A stretch of DNA of 5,474 nucleotides from an uncultured Oscillospiraceae bacterium (lineage in GTDB: Bacteria; Bacillota; Clostridia; Oscillospirales; Oscillospiraceae): the NCBI GenBank assembly GCA_934565775.1, contig CAKTIN010000105.1, forward strand, positions 1-5,474, written 5' to 3'. Position 1 is the first letter of the stretch; each line of letters begins with the position of its first letter. Below are positions 5,439 through 5,474 of the stretch, piece after piece. The notes under the pieces were generated by a model, which was given only the letters and a program-made list of their open reading frames with translations, made no database searches and was not told the DNA's origin. A program made the position numbers and the translations under genes.

Positions 5439-5473
5439 AAGCCCGAAGTTTTGCAAAAGACTTCGGGCTTTTT
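5439..5473 (+). terminator. Rho-independent terminator at the right edge
   Basis: AAGCCCGAAGT (5439-5449) pairs perfectly with ACTTCGGGCTT (5460-5470) around a 10-base loop, then TTTTT before the window ends. The T-run exists only on the plus strand, so it ends a plus-strand transcript. No plus-strand gene is visible between it and the tRNA terminator at 5267-5293. Confidence 0.8.
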
Positions 5474-5474
5474 C

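Noticed and set aside
1..5474. CRISPR arrays, insertion sequences or phage genes
   Set aside because: No regularly spaced direct repeats, transposase or phage-like reading frames were seen on either strand.

Overview
The window is G+C-rich bacterial DNA with strong C/G preference at third codon positions. It has near-consensus sigma-70/sigma-A promoters, AGGAGG-type ribosome binding sites and tRNA genes that encode their CCA ends. The XRE-plus-membrane regulator beside a heterodimeric ABC exporter, together with the codon use, suggests a high-GC Firmicute, perhaps an Oscillospiraceae-type gut Clostridium. That assignment is inference; no rRNA or marker gene is present to settle it.

Layout. 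All protein genes lie on the minus strand, so they are read from high to low coordinates. (a) 3528 to 1 is a drug-exporter-type operon. A promoter at 3500-3528 precedes a gene for an XRE-type DNA-binding protein with about six membrane segments (2599-3453). A complete ABC exporter half follows (852-2585), then a second half that overlaps it by 8 bases and runs off the left edge (1-859). The complete half has a degenerate ATPase site (Asp and Gln in place of the catalytic Glu and switch His), so the two halves probably form an asymmetric heterodimer. The membrane-bound regulator is the obvious candidate controller. (b) 4921 to 3548 is a second unit. A strong promoter at 4893-4921 precedes a small membrane protein gene (4632-4859) and an HSL-family alpha/beta-hydrolase gene (3602-4513), and the unit ends in a hairpin terminator. 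The small gene has an in-frame TGA followed by 24 codons that encode another clear membrane span, then a second TGA.

(c) 4945 to 5293 is a plus-strand tRNA unit: promoter, tRNA-Ser(UGA), tRNA-Ser(GCU) and a terminator. Its promoter diverges from that of unit (b), and the two promoters are strikingly alike in sequence. (d) 5294 to 5474 holds no convincing protein gene. It ends in two strong hairpins, at least one of which is a plus-strand terminator, so it may carry a short unrecognised RNA or be the 3' trailer of the tRNA unit.

Most of the window is ordinary accessory and housekeeping material. The points most worth checking are the interrupted small membrane protein, the matched divergent promoters and the unexplained right-hand hairpin segment.
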